DNA from: Bacteroidota bacterium
GTDB lineage: Bacteria > Bacteroidota > Bacteroidia > Bacteroidales > SZUA-534
Direction: 5' to 3'
Length of the DNA stretch: 50,315 nucleotides
Assembly: GCA_003250355.1 (NCBI GenBank)
Contig: QKGS01000065.1
Span: 1-50,315 of the forward strand
Part shown: piece by piece, positions 1-6,609 of the stretch
Numbering within the stretch: the first letter of the stretch is position 1
Layout: the number at the start of each line of letters is the position of its first letter
Notes under the pieces: generated by a model
Database searches by the model: none
What the model saw: the letters and a program-made list of their open reading frames with translations, nothing else
Told to the model about the DNA's origin: nothing
Program-made: the position numbers and the translations under genes

Positions 1-143
1 TTTATTCCATTATGTTTTTCAAGCTGCGATTTTAAGTTAGCAAGCAGGTCAGCTTCGTCTTTTATGGTTACACGCTTATGACCTAAGGCAACTAACTGCT
101 TTACTAAATTATCTTCTAGTGCTTGTTCCGATTGTTTATTCAT
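1..143 (-). CDS. hsdR: Type I restriction enzyme R subunit, N-terminal fragment (cut by window edge)
   Basis: Only the first 47 codons are visible; the gene continues beyond position 1. The ATG at 143-141 starts a peptide beginning MNKQSEQALEDNLVKQL, followed by a VALGHKRVTIKDEADL stretch. This resembles the start of HsdR subunits, whose first domain is the endonuclease. HsdR is the ATP-driven translocase and nuclease of type I restriction-modification enzymes. The main support is context: hsdM and hsdS lie upstream on the same strand, and the PIN gene ends 5 bp before this start, so it is probably the last gene of the operon. No helicase motif is visible here, so the identification rests on the N-terminus and position. 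Confidence 0.7.
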   Translation of the reverse strand, partial: MNKQSEQALEDNLVKQLVALGHKRVTIKDEADLLANLKSQLEKHNGI

Positions 144-148
144 TTTAT

Positions 149-643
149 TTACGACCACTTTTTAATTCTTTTTTCAATCTCCTTTTTGGGCAAACGGTTA
201 TTTAGCACGTAAAGCTGTTTAATTTTCTCAATAGCATTGGCATTACTCAATTTCTCATTTTCAATTAAAACATCGAACACGTATAGTATGCCTTTAACAT
301 CGGTTGTTGTTTTCTCTACTTCTTTCCTTAGGTTTCCATCGCCAGTAAGTAAGGTTCCTTGTATTTTAGTTGTGTAATGCCAAATTGAACAATCTTCAAA
401 ACTCAGGTTCTTAACTTTAAGGTTAAAAATATCGGTATAGTCTTGTGCTTTTGTTTCAGCTATAAACAGCTTTCCTTCATTGGCTAATTTCAGAACCTGC
501 TGTTTTTGCGCTTCATTTGTAATTTCATTCATTATTAAATCGTTGGTATGAAATTCAAAGTTGCACGACAGAAAAGATTCGAGCAAACCAATTGCCATAA
601 GGTCAATAAGAATGTTTGTATCGTTTACCAGAATCTTTTGCAC
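149..643 (-). CDS. PIN-domain protein (predicted ribonuclease, toxin-like)
   Basis: 164 residues with a PIN-domain pattern of acidic residues: Asp8 in VNDTNILIDL, Glu40 in MNEI, Asp84 in FEDCS and Asp102 in LLTGDGNLRK. PIN proteins are Mg-dependent RNases and are often toxins of type II toxin-antitoxin pairs. The gene starts 9 bp after the upstream XRE/ImmA-IrrE gene and ends 5 bp before hsdR, so the two are translated as a cassette inside the type I R-M operon. The C-terminal 35 residues are Lys-rich and may contact the partner or RNA. The PIN fold is well supported. Toxin activity and pairing with the XRE protein are inferred from adjacency. Confidence 0.8.
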   Translation of the reverse strand: MQKILVNDTNILIDLMAIGLLESFLSCNFEFHTNDLIMNEITNEAQKQQVLKLANEGKLFIAETKAQDYTDIFNLKVKNLSFEDCSIWHYTTKIQGTLLTGDGNLRKEVEKTTTDVKGILYVFDVLIENEKLSNANAIEKIKQLYVLNNRLPKKEIEKRIKKWS

Positions 644-652
644 TGCTATTTA

Positions 653-1708
653 TTATAAAATTGTTAACTGTTTTTGCAGTGAATCTATATCGGTATTAAG
701 CATTGCCGATGCTTTACTTATAGATATTAACTCCTGAGTTAAGCCACGGTAAACAAGCTGTTTGTATCGGTTCGATGCTTCGTCGTTTAAAAAGCGTACC
801 TCGTTGATATATGCTTTAAAATTAGCATCGGTGTTTTGTCTAATGTAAAAGCTTTTTATTTTGCTTTGACTAATAATATTAAGCGAAACCAAACGGTACA
901 TAATAGCCCCAATACTTAAGCCAAAGCGCTTTTGAAAACTTATTAGCTCGGTTACCGAAATGCGTTTACGAACAGGGCCAACTTCTTTAAGCAAAGTATC
1001 TTTGGGTAAAAGAACAGCTCCTGCAAAACGGTCGCATATTTTCTCTTGCTCCTTATCGGGAAAGTGCTCAATGTTTAGTAATAAATGGCCAAGTTCATGT
1101 AGCAAGGTAAAGCGTTTGCGTTCTACGTTGTAGTTTTTATTTATAACCACCGCAGGGAATTTATTATTTACCATTCCCGACATACCATCGAAGGCATTGT
1201 TATCGTCGGCATCAATTTCAATTACTTTTATTTCGTTGGCTTCAAACAGAGCTATTATATTACTGATAGGGTCGTTGCCTATTTTCCATTTTTTTCTTAG
1301 TTGTAGAGCAAGTTCTTCAACATTGTCAATGGAATTGACTACGTTGTTTTTTAGTGGGTCGTTAAACTCCGATTTTATAGCTAAAATATCCTCAATTAAC
1401 AGATAATTTTCCATGTTGTTAAGGATGTTTATTTTAATTTGCTCAATAGTTTTTTTTGATGCTTTTGCCTTTTTGCGGAATTTAATATCGCTCAATTCAA
1501 CAGTGGCAGGCATGAAAAAATAATCGGGTTTTACACCAAGAATATTTGCCAAGGCTATAAGTTTGCCACCATCGGGCATTGATAAGCCTTTTTCGTATTT
1601 TGAAATCATTTGCTTTGATACACCAAGCTCTTTAGCAAGTGATTCTACACTGCCAAAGCCCTGTTGAATACGGGCATTCTTTAATCGGTATGCAAATATT
1701 TCGTTCAT
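653..1708 (-). CDS. XRE-family HTH protein fused to ImmA/IrrE-type Zn peptidase
   Basis: 351 residues from the ATG at 1708. An in-frame start 18 codons earlier is possible, but homologues begin close to the HTH. Residues 1-65 form a Cro/C1-type HTH (RIQQGFGSVESLAKELGVS, KQMISKYEKG). Residues about 150-270 form a COG2856/DUF955 metallopeptidase with the zinc motif HELGH and a downstream ICDRFAGAVLLP segment that can supply the third ligand. ImmA/IrrE proteins cleave or remove a repressor in response to stress. XRE-fused forms can act as antitoxin-like regulators. The gene sits 9 bp upstream of the PIN gene, and both lie between hsdS and hsdR, where they could regulate the R-M operon or guard it as an addiction module. 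That role is inferred. Confidence 0.85.
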   Translation of the reverse strand: MNEIFAYRLKNARIQQGFGSVESLAKELGVSKQMISKYEKGLSMPDGGKLIALANILGVKPDYFFMPATVELSDIKFRKKAKASKKTIEQIKINILNNMENYLLIEDILAIKSEFNDPLKNNVVNSIDNVEELALQLRKKWKIGNDPISNIIALFEANEIKVIEIDADDNNAFDGMSGMVNNKFPAVVINKNYNVERKRFTLLHELGHLLLNIEHFPDKEQEKICDRFAGAVLLPKDTLLKEVGPVRKRISVTELISFQKRFGLSIGAIMYRLVSLNIISQSKIKSFYIRQNTDANFKAYINEVRFLNDEASNRYKQLVYRGLTQELISISKASAMLNTDIDSLQKQLTIL

Positions 1709-1794
1709 GATTATATGATGTTTGACGGTTGACAAATGTAATAATAATTTACTACTTGTCAACTATGGCATTGTATATTTGATAACATAATGTA

Positions 1795-3233
1795 TTACAC
1801 AAACATTTTCTGCAACAACCCTCTCTTATACTCCTTAGCCTGCTCTATCTGCGTTTTTACACCGTTTATTTGCTCGTCAATTTTTGACAAGAAATCGGCT
1901 ATCTTTTGTTGTTCTTCGAGGCAGGGGATTTTTATTCTAATCTTCATCAATTCAACTTTTGACATGTTATACCTTGTACTACCCTGTGCCAGCTTTATTA
2001 TTTCTTTGCGAAACTGAGTTGAACGAAACAGATATTGGGAATGCATAGGAACAAGCTGTTCTAAACAATTAGGCCTATACCCAAAACAAAAGCTATTCAG
2101 ATACATTTCCTCCACTTCAGACAATAACACTGATGCAGTCCCTATCTCAAGTGGTGTTTCTGAAGATGTTGTAAAAAAAACATCTCCATATTTAACTTTA
2201 TTTTGTGACTCCTCATTGCTAATATAAACTTTATTGCACTCATCTATTTTTATAAATGAATTGGAGAAAATTTGCATGTATTGAATAAATGGAGCTCCGC
2301 TGCCAAAATCATCTTTTGTTTTACCGCTTAAACCATTGTAAGTTTTTCCAACCTCCCCCAACTTCTTCTCTTCCCACTCTTCAAACTCGCTGCCATCTGC
2401 TTGTTTAAAGCGTAGGCGCTTGGGGTCGCCTTTAGGAGCAAAAATGCGTTGCATTACCCCTTTTTTATATTGTTGCAGTAGGGTGTGTTCTTTTTCAAGG
2501 CTGCTTATGTAGTCGTCAACCGCCGTTAAAAACGAGGCTATCTCTTTTGTTGCTCGGGGAGGGAGGGGAGAGATATTTTTATTCTATAAAAATCACCATG
2601 ATTTAAGTCTGGAATTGTTGAAGTTCCTGCTAGTTTTAATATTGTATTCTGAGTTTTACTATGACGCAAAAAGTAAACTAAATATTCCTTATTTATTTGT
2701 GAAGATTCATACTTGATTTTAAAGAAATTATTATGAAAAGCACCATTAACACCAGTTACAACTTGACCAGTATTTCCAGTTCTAGTCATTAGTATATCAT
2801 TTGCATCGCATATTACACTTTTGGGTGGATTTAATATGAAATACCTTTTGTCAGAGCTTTGCTTTAAAAACTCATTAGTAATATAGAAATAACTGTTTTC
2901 AATGGATTCAGTATATCTATCAGAGATAGGTATTTGCAAACCTTGATTTATTTTTGTTAAATGTTTTAGTTTTTTTAAAACCCATTTCCCATTAAACTCA
3001 GGAAACCTTAGTTGTGGTGTATTTTGTTTGCACTGCCTTCGACTCCGCTCAGGCAGCGAGGACATAGGTAGCGTATGCTTAGTCATCGAAGACTCCGGCA
3101 ATGAAGATTCGGATAGCGAGGACTCAGGAAGCGAATACGAAGGCTCGCTCTCTGTTGTTTCGGCTTTACTCAACGACTGGTCATTAATAGTTTGTTTATT
3201 ATTCATATCATCACTTAGAGATTCTTTATTCAT
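1795..3233 (-). pseudogene. hsdS: Type I R-M specificity subunit split by a 2-base frameshift
   Basis: HsdS recognises the DNA target through two target-recognition domains separated by helical spacers. The first half (3233-2538) holds a serine-rich extension, then TPQLRFPEFNGKW, TRD1, and ends SLPSLPEQQKR. The second half (2454-1795 if started at its ATG) holds KRLRFKQADGSEFEEWEEK, TRD2 and the final spacer ending YKRGLLQKMFV. Between them the DNA still encodes IASFLTAVDDYISSLEKEH and LLQQYKKGVMQRIF in another frame. Removing one AG dinucleotide at 2541-2545 restores a single continuous protein. The break therefore looks recent, or could be a sequencing error. Two half-subunits could in principle assemble, as half-HsdS proteins can dimerise in known systems. 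The first half carries about 60 extra N-terminal residues rich in Ser, Leu, Pro and Glu that come from repeat-like DNA. Confidence 0.85.
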
Positions 3234-3243
3234 TTTGCTTGTC

Positions 3244-3361
3244 TTCGGCTTCGCTCAGACAACTTTCGGCTTCGCTCAGACAACTTTCGGCTTCGCTCAG
3301 ACAACTTTCGGCTTCGCTCAGACAACTTTCGGCTTCGCTCAGACAACTTTCGGCTTCGCTC
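3244..3361. repeat. Tandem array A: six 21-bp units with core GGCTTCGCTCA
   Basis: The core GGCTTCGCTCA occurs at 3247, 3268, 3289, 3310, 3331 and 3352, an exact 21-bp period; units 1-5 carry CAGACAACT after the core and the sixth decays to CATACC. The array fills the space directly before the hsdS start codon at 3233, so in the operon transcript it forms the hsdS leader. It shares the core CTTCGCTCAGACAAC with array B on the other side of the GIY-YIG gene. Similar TTCGACTCCGCTCAG-type repeats are common between genes in Bacteroidota. Confidence 0.95.
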
Positions 3362-3396
3362 ATACCTTTATCACATCTATCTTCTGCCGCCGCTAC

Positions 3397-3427
3397 CTTC
3401 GACTCCGCTCAGGTAGCGGAGTCGAAG
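3397..3427. repeat. Perfect palindrome, 13-bp arms with 5-bp loop, at the 3' end of the GIY-YIG gene
   Basis: Arm CTTCGACTCCGCT (3397-3409) is exactly complementary to AGCGGAGTCGAAG (3415-3427) around the loop CAGGT. An alternative hairpin, CGCTACCT (3391-3398) with AGGTAGCG (3411-3418), overlaps it, so two competing folds are possible. The stop codon of the GIY-YIG gene lies at the loop. The arm is the same sequence family as arrays A and B, which makes it look like the parental REP-like element. Confidence 0.93.
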
Positions 3428-3723
3428 CCAAGGTGCGATGTTTCATTCATACACTTTGCTAAATCATGTAACAATTCCGGCATATTGTTTATTAAAGCCT
3501 CTTTCTTTTTTCTACTCCACCCTTGCACTTGTTTTTCTCGGTAAAAGGCTTCATCAATTCTATCAAATTCTTCAAAATATACCAATTCAACCGGCAACCG
3601 TTTTTTTGTATGGTTTGCACCTTCACCATTTTGGTGTTGCTCCAGCCTACGGTTCAGGTCTTTTGTACTACCAGTATAGTACGAATCGTCATTGCATTTC
3701 AATATGTACATATATCCTTTCAT
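3409..3723 (-). CDS. Small GIY-YIG nuclease domain protein
   Basis: 104 residues from the ATG at 3723; a start at 3759 would add 12 residues (MSERSRRQ...) translated from repeat DNA and is less likely. The signature YMYILKCNDDSYYTGST matches the GIY and YIG strands, followed by the conserved Arg (NRRLEQHQNG) and the catalytic Glu in FYREKQVQGW. This is the short single-domain (UvrC N-domain/YhbQ-like) class. Members cut or nick DNA; the cellular role of the solo form is poorly known. The last codons (GFDSAT and stop) are encoded by the palindrome at 3397-3427, and array B lies just upstream. The gene and its repeats separate hsdM from hsdS, an unusual position that suggests insertion as a unit. 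No other nuclease domain or DNA-binding region is visible. Confidence 0.88.
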   Translation of the reverse strand: MKGYMYILKCNDDSYYTGSTKDLNRRLEQHQNGEGANHTKKRLPVELVYFEEFDRIDEAFYREKQVQGWSRKKKEALINNMPELLHDLAKCMNETSHLGFDSAT

Positions 3724-3733
3724 ATTATATAAT

Positions 3734-3833
3734 TTTTGTCTTCGACTTCGCTCAGACAACCCGACTTCGCTCAGACAACCCGACTTCGCTCAGACAACCC
3801 GACTTCGTTGACTGAGCGGAGTCGAAGTCAAAA
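3734..3833. repeat. Tandem array B: four 19-bp units ending in an inverted copy, forming a long imperfect palindrome
   Basis: CGACTTCG recurs at 3743, 3762, 3781 and 3800 (19-bp period), each of the first three followed by CTCAGACAACC. The array closes with an inverted element at 3812-3833. Its 22 bases match the reverse complement of 3734-3755 at 20 positions, so the whole array can fold into one long hairpin. The right arm supplies the hsdM stop codon (TGA, 3830-3828), meaning the element sits exactly at the end of hsdM. The unit is related to array A but has a different length, so the two arrays were amplified separately from a common core. Confidence 0.93.
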
Positions 3834-5414
3834 CGGCGTTGGTATTCCTAATTCAGTACAAAATCCTTTTATGCTCTCTTCTGTTTCTTTTCGGTTGTTG
3901 CGAACTGTTACAAGCTCATTTGCAACAGCGGTCAAATCAACAGGTTCTTCTTCCTCAAAGGTATCTACATAACGTGGTATATTAAGGTTGTAGTCGTTTT
4001 CGGCTACTTCGCTTAGTGGTGCGGTGTAGCTGTATTTATCTTCGGTTTTGCGCTCGTTGTAGGTAGCAACTATTTTTTCTACATCGCATTCACGTAGGTA
4101 ATTTTGGTTTTTAGCTTTTTCAAAATGGTTACTGGCATCAATAAACAGAATATCCTGGTTGCTTTCACGGCATTTTTTAAATACCAAAATACATGTAGGA
4201 ATACTAGTGCCGTAAAATATATTGGCAGGTAAACCAATAACGGCATCTAAGTAATTGCGGTCTTCAATCAAATAACGGCGAATATGCCCTTCGGCTGCTC
4301 CACGGAACAATACACCGTGTGGCAGAACTATAGCCATAGTTCCGTTTTCGTCCAACTGGTGTATCATGTGTTGCACAAAGGCAAAGTCGGCCTTGCTGCT
4401 TGGGGCAAGCACTCCGTACTCCGAAAAGCGGTCGTCGTTCAGAAACAGTTTATTGGCACTCCAGTTAGCCGAAAACGGCGGGTTAGCTACAATAGCTTCG
4501 AAACGTTTATCGGAATGTTGTGGTTTTTCGAGCGTATCTTCTTGCTTTATGTCGAACTTGCTGTAGTGTACACCATGCAGAATCATGTTCATGCGAGCAA
4601 GGTTGTATGTGGTACGGTTCATTTCCTGACCGTAAAACTCGCTAATATCGCTAACCTCTTTGGCAACACGCAACAGCAACGAACCCGAACCACAGGTAGG
4701 GTCGTACACGCTGCGTAATTTGCTTTTGCGCTGTGTAACCAATTTTGCAAGTATTTTACTTACCTGCTGTGGTGTGTAAAACTCACCTGCCTTTTTACCT
4801 GCACCCGAAGCAAACTGCCCAATAAGATATTCGTAGGCATCGCCCAGTACATCGGCATCGGAGTTTTGCAGTTCAAAGTCAATGGCATCGAGATGGCTCA
4901 GTACTTTTGCAATTATGGTGTTGCGCTCTTTTACTGTACGCCCCAGTTTTGTAGATGTAAGGTCGAGGTCTTCAAACAGGTTTCCAAAGTCGTCTTCGCT
5001 GTCAGTTCCCAGTGTGCTTTGCTCTACGTGCTTTAATATGGCTGCAAGCTCTTCAAGTATAAAGTTGCTTTGCACTTCGGCTTCTTCATCGTCAGACTTG
5101 GCGTTTCCTTTTTTAGCTATCACGCTAAATAACTCTGAAGGTTTAAGGAAGTAACCCAAGCTATCCAAAGCTTCTTCACGAATAGCTTCTATATATTCTT
5201 TACCTTCATCGGTATCTTCATTTATACTCTGATAGGTGATTTTATCTTCCTGTAATATCTCGTTAGCGTAGTTATTCATCCGCTCCGACAGGTATTTGTA
5301 AAATATAAATCCTAATATATAATCACGGAATTCATCGGCATCCATTTTACCACGCAGGGTATTGGCAATATTCCATAGCTGCTGTTCCAGCTTTCGTTTC
5401 TGTTCTTCTGACAT
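3828..5414 (-). CDS. hsdM: Type I R-M DNA methyltransferase (M subunit)
   Basis: 528 residues, normal length. The helical N-terminal domain (residues about 5-160) starts QQLWNIANTLRGKMDADEFR. The N6-adenine methyltransferase domain has the GEFYTPQQV entry motif near residue 210, the AdoMet-binding motif DPTCGSGSLL near 238-247 and the catalytic NPPF at 311-314. HsdM methylates adenine in host DNA as an M2S complex and joins HsdR for restriction. It is the first gene of the operon. Its last codons (GIPTPF and stop) abut repeat array B, so the native 3' end may have been slightly altered. No lesion is visible, so methylation would depend on whether the broken hsdS still gives a functional partner. 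Confidence 0.95.
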   Translation of the reverse strand: MSEEQKRKLEQQLWNIANTLRGKMDADEFRDYILGFIFYKYLSERMNNYANEILQEDKITYQSINEDTDEGKEYIEAIREEALDSLGYFLKPSELFSVIAKKGNAKSDDEEAEVQSNFILEELAAILKHVEQSTLGTDSEDDFGNLFEDLDLTSTKLGRTVKERNTIIAKVLSHLDAIDFELQNSDADVLGDAYEYLIGQFASGAGKKAGEFYTPQQVSKILAKLVTQRKSKLRSVYDPTCGSGSLLLRVAKEVSDISEFYGQEMNRTTYNLARMNMILHGVHYSKFDIKQEDTLEKPQHSDKRFEAIVANPPFSANWSANKLFLNDDRFSEYGVLAPSSKADFAFVQHMIHQLDENGTMAIVLPHGVLFRGAAEGHIRRYLIEDRNYLDAVIGLPANIFYGTSIPTCILVFKKCRESNQDILFIDASNHFEKAKNQNYLRECDVEKIVATYNERKTEDKYSYTAPLSEVAENDYNLNIPRYVDTFEEEEPVDLTAVANELVTVRNNRKETEESIKGFCTELGIPTPF

Positions 5415-5536
5415 AAAGTTTTACTTTTTGGGAATCGGGCTTAAAGTTAAAAATATCGGGTTAAACAACTATACCTTACTGAACGATATTTGGGCTGAGT
5501 TAGCAAAAACCAATATTATACCCTTTCGCACTAAAA

Positions 5537-5563
5537 CAAAAAAAGCCACCATAAGGCAGCTTT
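5537..5563 (-). terminator. Rho-independent terminator for the barrel gene
   Basis: Read on the minus strand, AAAGCTGCC (5563-5555), a TTAT loop and GGTGGCTTT (5550-5542) pair over 9 bp with two G-T wobbles. A run of T (complement of A5537-5544) follows. It lies 25 bp after the stop at 5588. The rest of 5415-5587 shows no gene and probably contains the hsdM promoter; no clear TAnnTTTG box was found. Confidence 0.75.
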
Positions 5564-5587
5564 ATAATTATATATTGCAAACACAAA

Positions 5588-6486
5588 CTACTCTGTAGCA
5601 CCGTCTTCGGCATTAAAGGTTCGGTTTTCTTCCTCTACCTTTTTACCGTCAACCGGAGTTTCTGAATTATTCTCTTCAACTCTTTCAGGAACAACTGCCG
5701 GAACGGGCGCAGAAGCATTTTTCTCGTAAGCATCGTCTTCATGTTTTATAAAGTTTACGTGCTTAGTAAGGTCGTATAGATATATAGCCGATACTTGAAC
5801 TGAAAAGTTTTTTGATTTTGATGTGCCTTGATTTTTCTCTACATCGGTAAAACCACCTGCTAAACGTAGGTCAACAGCCATTTGGTCGGTTTTATTTACA
5901 GGAAACTCTGCTCCAAAAGCTGCCATCCAACCAAATTCTACTCGTTTATAAAAGTCTGAGATTATTTGCTGATCATACTTATATTCCGGATGCTCAAAAG
6001 CAAAAAACTCTGCCGCCATAGGGTCTTCCGCTTTTTTAAGTGTATTTACCGTATTGTATTTTACACCTGTAAGTACATCGGTATAAAAACCACCCGACCC
6101 ATATACTTTTATATCGGAAGTAACAGGTATTGAATAGTTAGCTAATATTGGCAAACCGATATACCGATAGTTTTTATTTGATTTTTTACCGGCAAGTTCA
6201 TTTTTTACTCCATATCCTTTTGTTGAATAGACTAATTCTGATTGAATCGACAAATCTTTAGTTAATCCAAGCTTACCTACTCCACCTATTTGAAAACCTC
6301 CATTGTACGATTTTTCATCTCCGGGTAAAAAATATGATTCCTCAACATTGTTATAACTAACATTACCGCCAAGCTTACCACCCACATACAGGTAACCCAA
6401 ATCTACCCTAACACCTCAAACAATTGCGATTTTGCAGTAAATGCAAACATTGTAATAGCTGCTGCTGCCAATAAAATTTTTTTCAT
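5588..6486 (-). pseudogene. Outer-membrane beta-barrel protein with a frameshift after the signal peptide
   Basis: The ATG at 6486 opens a clear signal peptide (MKKILLAAAAITMFAFTAKS) that runs into a TAG after ELLG-like codons near 6404. The barrel continues in another frame as GVRVDLGYLYVGGKLGGN and stays open to 5588. Adding one base around 6411-6418 joins them. The body has alternating aromatic/hydrophobic strands typical of porin-family 8-strand barrels (GLTKDLSIQSELVYSTKG, RYIGLPILANYSI, EFGWMAAFGAEF). The last 50 residues are an acidic, Pro-rich tail (PVPAVVPERVEENNSE) that would lie in the periplasm. A good promoter and terminator flank it. It could be a recent pseudogene or a single-base sequence error. 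Confidence 0.75.
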
Positions 6487-6565
6487 TAGTTTAGTTTATT
6501 TATACAGTTAACAATCTGTGATTCAAATAAATAATCACACAAATACCCATTATATTTTATTACCG

Positions 6566-6595
6566 CAAAAGTATAAACACTTTTTATAAATCAAA
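6566..6595 (-). promoter_or_regulatory. Bacteroidota-type promoter for the barrel gene
   Basis: On the minus strand, TTTG (complement of 6595-6592), an 18-bp spacer and TACTTTTG (complement of 6573-6566) match the -33/-7 consensus TTTG...TAnnTTTG. The predicted start lies about 75 bp upstream of the ATG at 6486. Confidence 0.6.
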
Positions 6596-6609
6596 GACAA
6601 AATAAAAAG

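Noticed and set aside
3028-3544. Open frames on the plus strand with repeated SASLRQL or FAQTTFG sequence
   Set aside because: They are translations of tandem arrays A and B read on the opposite strand to hsdS, with no family similarity.
3735-3835. Array B considered as a CRISPR
   Set aside because: Units are direct 19-bp repeats without spacers, and no cas genes are present.
4284-5154. Plus-strand frames inside hsdM
   Set aside because: Antisense to a complete methyltransferase with all motifs; no independent support.
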